A stretch of 64,000 bases of DNA from NCBI GenBank assembly GCA_021432635.1, contig MU270023.1, forward strand, positions 186,001 through 250,000, given 5' to 3'. The position numbers and the translations under genes are program-made. Of this stretch, positions 32,691 through 42,100 are shown piece after piece (position 1 is the stretch's first letter; each line of letters opens with the position of its first letter). The DNA comes from Thozetella sp. PMI_491 (Eukaryota > Ascomycota > Sordariomycetes > Chaetosphaeriales > Chaetosphaeriaceae). The notes beneath the pieces were generated by a model that saw nothing but the letters and a program-made list of their open reading frames with translations, was not told where the DNA came from and did no database searches.

Positions 32691-35588
32691 ATGTCGGCAT
32701 CCGGTAGCGTCTTCTCCGAGACCCTCCAGGCGATCACCACCACCAAGCTTGAGGAACTCTCCAACCGCCGCACTGCCTTTGAAAAGAAGAAAGAAGCTCT
32801 CCTGGTCGCTCTCCAGAAGCATGGCGACTCTGTGGATGGCCTCGTTGCCCTCAGCACCGACGTCAAGAAAGCAATGAACATCCCCGTCGATAGTGACGGC
32901 AAGGTAGTCAAGAACATGGGCAAGCACCCGGTCAAGGTCGAGCTCCTGAACCTCGATCGCTTCCTGGACCAGGCGCGCTACGACCCCTCGGTGTCTATTG
33001 AGACCTTGAAGGCTTGGAAGGCCTCCCTACTGCGCCATTTAGACATGCAGTCGCTCAAATTCTCTTACGCTTCTCTGTACGGCCAACTGGTTAACGAATG
33101 GCTTTCGAAGGAGGAGGGAGCTGCTCCGGACGAGGATGTCGAGATGAAAGGTGAGTTCGAGAATGTGGATGATGCAAAGAAGCTCAAGTCCCGCATGGAG
33201 TGGGAGAAGTTGGTTTTTGAGCCTGGCGAAGTCAATGTCGGCGCCCTTAGAACCTATCTCGAGACCCTCTTCGGCATCAAGGATGAAGAGGAGAAGACCT
33301 CTCACAAGGCACTTAAGCTACTTCGCGAGGAAGTGGCCGAGTTTGAGAAAAGTTTGGACCCATTCCAGGAATTCACCTCGGACACCCTCAGACCAACGAT
33401 TCTGGGCCTCATCGACTCCAAACTTCTCACTGACGAGAAGCGAGAGGTACTGAAAGACTTCAACAATAATCATGTTATCTTGGCAGAGGTGGCTGATGTT
33501 TTGAACATGCGCATGGGGTCTATGGAGACGTGGTCTTGGGGCTCTGGCGTGGTTATGGAGCAACGTCGCTCGATAACTGGTGCCTTTAATATCATGATGC
33601 ATGAAGACCTCCTTCATGCGATCTTTCTTCAGCGAATTGGCGTCAGATTATCTGTTTTCCTTAAAGAAGCATTGGTTAGATTTCGTCGGCGAGGCGGGGC
33701 ATGGAAACGACTTGCGGAAGACGTGCCTGCCATCGCTCGGAAGCGGCTCGGTTATTACATGGGCCGTCTCGACGATGACGGGACGACAGTACAGGCACGG
33801 AGGCGGAAAGAGTATCGCAGAAATTATTTCCTGTCGCAGCTTCTGAGCTCTGAAGAACAGAGAGTGGAGCTGGATGATGGCGAGGAGGAGGCCGAATACG
33901 AACAGTTCAGTGAGAGCTACGGAACAAAGAGGAAGAGAGTCTCGGACCATTCAACCGCTATCCGAGCTTCTAGACCTAACGCAGGAAAGGGATTGGGAAG
34001 AGGCGGGGCGAAGAGGCACCGAAAGATTATTGTACGAGAATTCGAAGACTCAGAAACGGAGGGCGAAGATGACCCACCGCCGAAGAAGCCCATGGAGACC
34101 AAGAGCCGTCTTCTAAAGCTCCTATCGACCGAAATCGTTTTCAATACTCGGACGAAAGGAGAGCTGACGGCCTTCCACTCCACTTTCGCGTCCTGGAACG
34201 CACTACTCCCACACAACACTATCTATGCTGTCTTCCAGTTTCTCGGATTCTCACCGCGGCTGCTTCGTTTCTTTAAGGCATTTCTGGAAGCCCCACTTAG
34301 GTTCCTCGACGATGACGCCTCGTCGCCCGCGCGAATCCGCCGTCGCGGCACCCCGGCATCTCATGTGCTCAGTGATGCGTTCGGGGAGGCCATTCTCTTC
34401 TGTCTGGACCTCGCTGTCAACCGTGCCACGTCTGGCAAAGTGCTGTGGCGTATGCGTGACGACATCTGGTTCTGGTCGCACGAGCAACAGCATTGCGTCC
34501 AAGCCTGGGAGGCGGTTCGGCAATTTTCGACGATTACGGGGACTTCTATCAACTACAAGAAGTCTGGAAGCGTCCGAATCACAGCGAACAAGAAGGCCCA
34601 GCCCAAAATTCACCCATCCCTTCCCACAGGAGACATTCGGTGGGGATTCCTGTATCTTTCTCCCGAGACCGGGCGGTTCGTCATTGACCAGGACATGGTT
34701 GATGCCCACATCGATGAGCTACGGAAGCAGCTGCAGGAAGGCAACAAGAGCATATTTGATTTTGTACAGACTTGGAACACATACGCCGCTACGTTCTTTA
34801 CCTCCAACTTCGGGAAACCGGCCAACTGCTTCGGCCGAGACCACGTCGACGAGATGTTGCGCACACACGAGCGTATACAGCGCCAGATCTTTTCATCTTG
34901 GCCGTCTTCGGGAACCATCGAAAAACCAGTGACAAGCGTTTCGGAGTACCTCAAGAACGCTTTGCAAGATAGATTCGGGATCAGGGGAGTGCCTGATGGT
35001 TATTTGTTCTTTCCTGTCGAGCTGGGCGGCTTGGACCTGCGGTCTCCTTTCATTTCCCTGCTCCAGGTGCGCGACTCGGTCTTGCAATCTCCTGAGCCCC
35101 TGCTCGATACCATGCAGGAGAATGAACGAGAGTTCTACGGGAAGGCTAAGAAGACTTTTGAAAACGGTGAAATTGATGGACTGCGCCAGCATTTGGACGA
35201 CCCAGGCTGGGAACCCGAATCTGAGAAGGACCGAGAAAACTTCATGAGCTTCCAGGAGCTTGTGAGATACCGCGATGAGTTCGTATTCGAACACGAAACG
35301 AATGCTGCCGACGTATGGAGCCAGCTGATGACGGAACCAAGCCAGGAGGCCGTCGAGCCTGACGAGGCAAGCATCAGCGCTGCACTCTCGGCACTCTCGG
35401 GGCTGCCCAACTTGGAAAGTATCAAATCGGACTGGAACTGGATGGAGCCTTACTGGAAGTGGGTCACAATGCTGTATGGACCGGAGCTTGTGGAGAGGTT
35501 TGGCGGCATCAGCATCGTCGACCCGGGGCTGCTGCCGATGGGAATGGTGAAAGTATTCAGGGAGAGGCGTGTCAAGTGGCAGACTTGA
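32691..35588 (+). CDS. Domesticated reverse-transcriptase-related protein (fungal rvt-like) with altered motif A
   Basis: 965 residues, single exon, start context CACCATG. The N-terminus has a coiled-coil-like helix (LEELSNRRTAFEKKKEALLVAL), followed by a long helical region and a basic, disordered stretch (about 400-450). RT-like motifs appear in order: a motif A-like block at 491-520 (ELTAFHSTFASWNALLPH), motif B RRGTP at 551-555 followed by LSDAFGEA, motif C RMRDDIWFW with Asp590-Asp591, and a motif D-like GTSINYKKSG. No RNase H, endonuclease, integrase or gag regions and no terminal repeats, so it is not a retrotransposon. Known: rvt genes are widespread single-copy cellular RT-related genes in fungi. 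Odd: where motif A should have its catalytic Asp, this protein appears to have Thr498, so polymerase activity may be lost. Assignment to rvt proper rather than a sister family is inference. Confidence 0.78.
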   Translation: MSASGSVFSETLQAITTTKLEELSNRRTAFEKKKEALLVALQKHGDSVDGLVALSTDVKKAMNIPVDSDGKVVKNMGKHPVKVELLNLDRFLDQARYDPSVSIETLKAWKASLLRHLDMQSLKFSYASLYGQLVNEWLSKEEGAAPDEDVEMKGEFENVDDAKKLKSRMEWEKLVFEPGEVNVGALRTYLETLFGIKDEEEKTSHKALKLLREEVAEFEKSLDPFQEFTSDTLRPTILGLIDSKLLTDEKREVLKDFNNNHVILAEVADVLNMRMGSMETWSWGSGVVMEQRRSITGAFNIMMHEDLLHAIFLQRIGVRLSVFLKEALVRFRRRGGAWKRLAEDVPAIARKRLGYYMGRLDDDGTTVQARRRKEYRRNYFLSQLLSSEEQRVELDDGEEEAEYEQFSESYGTKRKRVSDHSTAIRASRPNAGKGLGRGGAKRHRKIIVREFEDSETEGEDDPPPKKPMETKSRLLKLLSTEIVFNTRTKGELTAFHSTFASWNALLPHNTIYAVFQFLGFSPRLLRFFKAFLEAPLRFLDDDASSPARIRRRGTPASHVLSDAFGEAILFCLDLAVNRATSGKVLWRMRDDIWFWSHEQQHCVQAWEAVRQFSTITGTSINYKKSGSVRITANKKAQPKIHPSLPTGDIRWGFLYLSPETGRFVIDQDMVDAHIDELRKQLQEGNKSIFDFVQTWNTYAATFFTSNFGKPANCFGRDHVDEMLRTHERIQRQIFSSWPSSGTIEKPVTSVSEYLKNALQDRFGIRGVPDGYLFFPVELGGLDLRSPFISLLQVRDSVLQSPEPLLDTMQENEREFYGKAKKTFENGEIDGLRQHLDDPGWEPESEKDRENFMSFQELVRYRDEFVFEHETNAADVWSQLMTEPSQEAVEPDEASISAALSALSGLPNLESIKSDWNWMEPYWKWVTMLYGPELVERFGGISIVDPGLLPMGMVKVFRERRVKWQT

Positions 35589-35658
35589 AGTCAGGATTGA
35601 GAATTATGCAGTATGGCTTTCTTGATTTTCCTTAGGGTATACACATATTGAGTTTATT

Positions 35659-36731
35659 CTACAGGCCGTTTCCTTCGTCGTGGCCCTTGTGCGGGTTCTC
35701 AGCCCCGAAGTACTTGAAAAAGTCATCGGGTGCGAGGATCTCCTTTTGGCCCTTCGGCTTCCTGGTGACATTGTAATACACATCCATATCAATCGTGTTC
35801 TCGTAGCGCCAATCCGTAATCTTGTCGAACGCGACGCACTGGCGGTTGATCGACCTGGGACGTGTTAGCGCGGTCAGAAGTAGGATGGCTGGCGGAAACC
35901 TACATATCCGGGTAGGGCGTGTCCTGAGTCTCGACCCAGTGAAGAGTAATTAGGTTTAGGTTTCCGCTGCACTGGATTGCCTGTATCAGGATGTCCACAC
36001 AATGGTTGATGTGGATCTCGCGCAGGCCTGTCGAGTTATTGGCGTTGCCTAGTGGCTTGTGGTAATACTCGCCATACGCGATCTGCCGCAACGTGTTGAC
36101 GCAGTGCAGCTGGTGGTAAACATCAAAGATCGCTGCATATGCGTCTTCACCGAGGCCGTAGTATCGGTCCTCGAGCTTGACAGCAGTCTCGGGGTCTTTG
36201 CCCATGGCGCGGATCTGTGCCGCCGTCACTGGCAGGACCCTCGTGAGCTCCCACTCCTGCCACAGTTCGTCGGACTCCTTGTTCGGCATCTTGCGTCCGA
36301 TCCCAGGATATTTGGAAGGGAATAGTGTCCCGTTGATGATCTGATTGCTAGGGGAGAGATCCAACCGATCCATCACCGGAGCTAGCGAGACGTCAGTATT
36401 CGCAAGGTAAGATTTGTCACGGGATAGGCTGCATACTGTAGCTCTGGACATGGCGTAGCCTGGGGTTCAGCCGAATATGGTTGTCGTAAAACCACGTTCC
36501 AAAGAGTGTACACGAGATTATGAGGGCTACGAGGTTGAAGCCCGTGAGTGCAAGGAGGGTTGAACTCCTCGCGGGTTTGGCAGCCACTCTCGAAGTTCCT
36601 GAGATAAAGCCCTTGGCCTCATCGTCACCAGAATCTGATGCACTCGATGGCGATGACACTGGCGCATAGTCTGACCTCCACCGAGGCATAACGACAGCCA
36701 GCTTTCTCTTGAGTATGGAAATAGGTGCCAT
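35659..36731 (-). CDS. UstYa-family (DUF3328) oxidase of a RiPP-type cluster, three exons
   Basis: Exons 36731-36437, 36381-35904 and 35854-35659; 322 residues. The introns (56 and 49 bp) have GTATGC and GTAGGT donors, and phases match. Seen: a Ser-rich cytosolic N-terminus, one membrane helix at about 58-80, and the two signature motifs HQLHC (188-192) and HINHC (222-226), followed by LHWVETQDTPYPDM. Known: UstYa/UstYb-type DUF3328 proteins carry two HxxHC motifs and install oxidative cross-links or cyclisations in fungal RiPPs such as ustiloxin and asperipin, probably in the secretory pathway. It is divergent from a secreted repeat precursor 1.08 kb away, which makes a peptide-modifying role likely. 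Its stop lies only 70 bp from that of the convergent RT-like gene. A later in-frame ATG (codon 15) is possible. Confidence 0.93.
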
Positions 36732-37814
36732 GTTGAGATGCGAGGGCGCACAGGGCCTACCAGTGCGCAGCGTAACAACTGATGGCTACGGCTAACGAGA
36801 GGCGGTTTACATAGGAAGAATGGCAGTTAAGACTTCTTCGAGGAAAGGGAAGTACAGACAAGACGAGGCGCGGGGGCCGGGCAATTGTTTCTTGGCTGAA
36901 GGAATGCAGTCTACATGTTAAAGATGTACCTTCTGTACCTTACCCTGGCATCGCCGAGCCTTTAGCCCTTTATAGGGAGTCTCGCCACAATAGGCAATTC
37001 ACACGACTTTTTGCCAGCGGTTGGAGGGGCTGATCGATGTAACCCCGGAGCGCGACATGGCGGGCACTAGTCACGATCTAATCGATTGGATAGGCGAAGA
37101 ATGGCTCTAGGCGGCCGCCATTTGTGCAAGGGTCTCTTAAGAGCGTTACCAGGGCCCGGCGTGTCGTCGCCAGTCGGCGGACGGAGCAAGCGCGAGCGAA
37201 TGTGCGCTTTTGTCCGAATGCGGGAAGCCTATCACCGGCTCGCCTAAAACCTGCGGCTGCGCAGCAGGATTCATACTCGATGCGGCAGCTGCTGGTGGTA
37301 GGATGCTTGGGACTTTTATCGCGAAACCTATCCTTTGGAACACCTTCCGCATCGCGTATGGGGAGCAAGAGCAGGGAGCATTCGTAAGCGCCGTGGCAAA
37401 ACCTAAGAGGAAGGCCAAGTGGCTCGACGATCTCGAAGGTGGGTGGCATCAATACTAGTCGTCGGCCAAGCTCCAATTATGCTTGGCTAGGCAACACTGA
37501 CTAAGAATGCCGCTGCTGAGAAGGAACAGGGAGGGAGCACAACCAGCTCCACAGGTGCGAGGTTGGCAAAATAGCCAAACATCTCGGAGGCGAAGTACCC
37601 TTGTTTATGGGAATCGAGTGGGTAAGTAGACCAAAGAACCAAGCATGAGCCGGTATAGCTCCCCTGGCTCTGCGAGGCTCATAAGCCTGCCTTGTTCCCC
37701 GACTCTTTGCGCAAGTTGGAATCCAAGTCCACGAGTGCAGCTGTATCACCTTGCTACCTAGCCCGCGCCAGTTCGCCCCTTCGTCAGTTTGTGTCACAGT
37801 TTCACAAAGCCATC
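36732..37814. promoter_or_regulatory. Divergent promoter region of the RiPP-type pair
   Basis: The only non-coding DNA between the oxidase (minus) and the precursor (plus), so it should carry both promoters. CTTTATAGGGAG near 36968-36979 could act as a TATA element; this is uncertain. An 82-codon plus-strand frame at 37210-37458 has no ATG start but partly protein-like composition (ending KWLDDLEGGWHQY) and might be a gene remnant. Confidence 0.5.
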
Positions 37815-38347
37815 ATGCGTACCAATCTCTTCAGCGTGGCTCTGGTAGCCCTTCTCGCAGCTCCTTCCCTCGCTGCCCCTGTTGATGCCCAGGTGAGAGC
37901 ATCTGCTTTTCTTCATCATGAGTCTCCCGCTCTAATAGTCTCGCCTAGGCCGCCAAGGAGAAGAAGGCTGTTGACCCTCTGTACTCTGACGGTGATCTTG
38001 GATTTTACCCCCTGAGGGCCTTGGCTGTAAAGGAAAAGCAGAAGAAGGCCGTTGACCCTCTGTACTCGGATGGCGACCTTGGATTCTACCCCTTGAGGGC
38101 CCTTGCCGTGAAGGAGAAGGAGAAGAAGAAGAGGGCTGTCGACCCTCTGTACTCTGATGGAGACCTTGGGTTCTACCCTCTCAGGGCTCTGGCTGTGAAG
38201 GAGAAGGAGAAGAAGTCGGTCGAACCTCTTGCCGTCAAGGAGAAGGAGAAGAAGGCCGTTGACCCTCTGTACTCGAATGGCGACCTTGGATTCTACCCCT
38301 TGAGGGCTCTTGTCGTGAAGGAGAAGGAGAAGAAGCGTGAAGAATAA
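37815..38347 (+). CDS. Secreted tandem-repeat RiPP precursor (dikaritin/UstA-like)
   Basis: Exons 37815-37892 and 37949-38347 (56-bp intron, GTGAGA donor, CCTAG acceptor, phase 0); 158 residues. Residues 1-20 or so are a signal peptide (MRTNLFSVALVALLAAPSLAA). The rest is tandem repeats: four full units containing the core DPLYSDGDLGFYPL (residues 35-48, 62-75, 91-104, 131-144; the last has Asn for Asp) and one truncated unit (116-128) without the core. Units are separated by Lys-rich linkers (KEKEKK, with KR at 87-88) suited to kexin cleavage in the Golgi. Each core has two Tyr, the residue type often oxidised in this class. With a UstYa oxidase next door this fits a ribosomal peptide precursor whose cores are cut out, cross-linked and trimmed. 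The exact core ends are unknown. The alternative, a plain secreted repeat protein, is less likely. Confidence 0.9.
37967..38335 (+). repeat. Tandem coding repeats of the RiPP precursor
   Basis: Unit starts at 37967, 38048, 38135, 38216 (shortened, 39 bp) and 38255. Full units are 81-87 bp and nearly identical at DNA level (gac cct ctg tac tc), indicating recent duplication or gene-conversion-like homogenisation. The 87-bp spacing of unit 2 comes from an extra Lys-Arg pair. Confidence 0.92.
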
Positions 38348-39110
38348 ACCTCGGTGGCTAACTCATCCGGAGGTCGCTTAGGGAGCTCGTCATGTTGCAA
38401 ATAGTCCGCTCTCACCATCCTGAGACGAATAGGATTTAAATGAAGACTCTTGAAGGCCCTGCCACTCTTTGGCCATTTGATGAATGATATATTGCAGGTT
38501 AATACGGTCCACAGGCTTTAGTTTGGGGTGCAACTTTTCTATTTGCATCGCCTCGGGTCTTCATCTCCATAAGCTCACATACGAATTAGAACCGACGGTC
38601 ATTTGTGGTTTTGGAACGAGTCTTTAAATTATATTCTTGATATGGTAAGTGCTCTCGCCATATATATTTTGTTCAGTTGCTGTCCATCCATTGCCTGAAC
38701 TAAAGCCTGAGGGCGTATCGACGATCAGAGACAACGAGGTTGCGGATAGAATGATAAAAAAAAAAAAAACTGACTGCAAAAGGCCTCAGGAGACTATGAG
38801 AAGCTGAGGACTACTCCTAGTACACCATTGGGCTTTAGCAGGCGACAGATCAGTCGACGGCACGGATCGGGGGCTGAGGACTGTGGTAAGGCTTACACTG
38901 GGTGTTGGTTGGAAGTCTAACCAAACGGGTGCGGGGCCAACCCTGCGCCTCGGCGTGAGTCAAATCTACACCTCACTCGGCCTCTGACACATACCTGAAT
39001 GCAACGGAGCCTGGCTACTATTTAGATAGAATCTACCGGCCGTATTTTCAGATTGGCCTTCTTTCATTACATGTATTTTTGTTTCCTTGCACAGCGCAAG
39101 GACTCTCAAC
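38348..39110. other. Intergenic
   Basis: 3' flank of the precursor gene and promoter of the VWA-RBR gene. An A-tract (about 38756-38769) and moderately AT-rich DNA; no gene seen. Confidence 0.5.
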
Positions 39111-42100
39111 ATGGCAGAAAGCTATGATCTGCTGATTCTCACCGACGCGACCGCGTCGATGGGCCACTACCTCCGGTCCCTCAATGCGTCTCTGCCGGAA
39201 ATCATCAGAATCTCGTCACTCACAGGGTGTTTTGACCGCATTGGAGTTCTAGCCTATCGAGACTACTTCCATGGGAAGTTGACGGAATGGTCTGGGTATG
39301 CACCATTTCACTCTGCGGCACGACCACATCAGATGCTAATATCACATTGCCTCCGTCACAGATGGCATGGCGAAGGGTGCTCTTTGTCGCAGGAAGATCT
39401 GCTGGACTTCACCAGGAAGCTGCGGCCCGATCACGGGGGAGACTGGCCCGAGGCCATGAAGACCGGCCTCGCACATGCTCATCAAGTGATGCGAGCCGAA
39501 GCCAAAACCTTGATCTTGGTATATGCAGATGCTCCGCCTCACACGCCTGCGACCGTACGCAACCTATTTTTGCTTTCCATATTCCCCTCCTGCTGGCTGA
39601 GATTGCGGGCGGCTAACCGCGTAATGACGTTGATGCAGGGAGGCAAATACCACGAGAATGAGCAGAAACTCCTCCAGTCGAATGCATACGGTAGCAGTGG
39701 CCCTTTGTTTCTGGACTGGATCTCGGCCGCGAACACGCTACGAGACGGTGACAAGAAGGCAATCGTTTTCAGTATCATCCAGTCGCACCTCGCCGATACC
39801 CTCTCCCTGCACCTATTTCTCTCTCGAAAGACAGGAGGAGTATGCCTTAAGATCGGCGAAAACTCCAAGTCCGACTTCATTTCGTCTCTCACCATCAATG
39901 TGCTCTTGACTTGGATCGGCGTTGAGAAGACAGGTGCCAAGGTTGCGGATTCGACCAAGCTGGCGTCGGTCAAATGCTACAAGGATGCCTCTACAATTGA
40001 GAGTGTGACGTCCGAACATGACGATTTGAGCAAGACCTACTTCGTCAAGATTGACAACAAGGAATGCTGCGACTTGGTGAAGGGCAACCTTGGATCGATC
40101 GCACTGTCCCTGGACACGATGAAGCGCCTGATCCCGTGCCGCGCCGTCGATGGGCAACCCATAGACTTCTCCAAGCGCTATGCTGTCGACCACGCATACC
40201 GAAAGGTCGTCGTCAAGCAACTGGAAGAGATTATTCGCTCCGACGTGACTGCTGTTACTGTGAACCCTGTATTCGGATCTCTTTGGCGATCTGTGTGCAA
40301 TGATCGCCAGAACGAGGCACGAGACAGGCTCATCGAGCTATTTGGAGCACAGGTTAACGCCATCGTCTTCCCAAACAAGAAAGCCCAGATGAAGAGCTGG
40401 CTGGACGAGTCGTATGACTATGCCGGAGAAATTCTGGAGATCATTCAGTCGGTTCCTCAGGAGGAACGTTACCCATGCGTTTTCCTCGACCCGACCATCA
40501 GCTTCACAGAGGTAGATGCCGACGGGATCAGGAACCAGGTCCCTATGAAGTTCACCCGGGAGGAACTAATGGAGATCGGCCGTTCTTGTGACAACCGAAT
40601 TCTCCGCCGGTTAGGTCGCGTCCTGGCTCGACTGACCTATGTTTCGTCAGAAGCGGACCTGCCGGACTACGTCAAGAGCACCCCGGAGGCCGTGGTTCCA
40701 CGAATTCCTATGGCCCTGGTCACAAAGCGGCACAAACGGAAGTTCTGGAAGATCCTGCTCCACGTGGTACTCCCGGGTACTATGCTGGCAGCTCGTCCTG
40801 CGGCCTTGCTGGCAGCTCTGAGCCTCAGAATTGGGCTCAGGCCCCTCCAGAGCGCAGCGGATATGGAGCTCCTGGATTACAAGACCTGGAACAACCTCGA
40901 TATCCCGGAAACTTGGAACACAAACTGTTTGGCCCTTCTGCTTGAAGCGGACCAGAACTACCGTGAGCGCCAACAGGATGGTTTCCAGGAAAAGGAAAGC
41001 ATTGGATTTTTCAGCAAGAAGGATAGACAACTTTTCCGAACTTTGGTCGACTACAAGATGCTGGAGATGAATCTTCACACCACTCTCACAGCGCGCATCG
41101 GATGGGCTCCTGCCAAGATAAAGTCTCCTCTAGGGCCACTTGTTACTTGTAAAGAATGCAAGTACCCGCGCTCCGTTACCATCATGGCACGAGACGGACT
41201 GTGCGGAATCTGCAACCAGAACAAGGAGGATGAGTGCACCCCCGAGCAAAGCAAAGAGAATGCGACGACGAACGTGTCATTGAAGGATAACACGAAGACC
41301 ATGGGGTCATGGGTAGAGTGTTCGATGACGTACTGTCGCGCTCAGTACGTAGTATACAAGGTCGACAAGTTGAATGTCCGCGCGAAGTGCTGGTACTGTC
41401 GCCAGGATGGCTTCGTCCCCAAGAACCACCCCGAGCGCGATGCGCTGACCAACGCACCGTGCGTTGAATGCTCGAAGTGCCTGAGCCGAATCATCTGGCC
41501 CGAGGAATACCGTCCTGAAGTGTTCAAAGAGGCCGAATTTAGGTGCCCCGCGTGCGACCACGGCCGCAGAAGTACCGTGGTTGATGCCGACACTTCGGCC
41601 CACGCGCTGATCCACAAGGAACACAATGGCACTGGGTGGCTTCTACGGAACGACATGGGCAAGATCAAGGAGCCCTTCAACGGTCGATCCCTTTTCCACA
41701 CCATCTCCACAGCCGGCACTGACGGCTTTGTGGACCAAGTTGAGGTCTTTCCTGGGAAGGCGGGTGCGGACGAGGCCCCTACCCCCCGCTTGACAATCAG
41801 AGGGAAGACTATCCAGAACGGGGACGCCCTGATTACTTCTCTGCGCTCGTGGGTGGAGGCGCGCCGTGTCGAGGCTGGCACCTGCAGCCTGTGCTTCAGC
41901 GACTTCAAGAAGACGGATCTTCGCCCTGCCTGCGGACGTCGCGGGTGCGGGCAGCTAATCTGCAGCGGCTGTTTCGATGGATGGTACGGCATGAACTACC
42001 CCGGGGGTCTCATCAACCCGGCAGCCCTGACGTGCCCGTTCTGCAGGCGACAGCCGACGGCGAGCGTCCTCCCAAACGCGCTCCGGCTGCTGGGCGACCT

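Noticed and set aside
32691-35588. Retrotransposon reading for the RT-like gene
   Set aside because: No RNase H, integrase, endonuclease or gag, no terminal repeats or poly-A tail; long helical N-terminus and promoter layout are those of a cellular gene.
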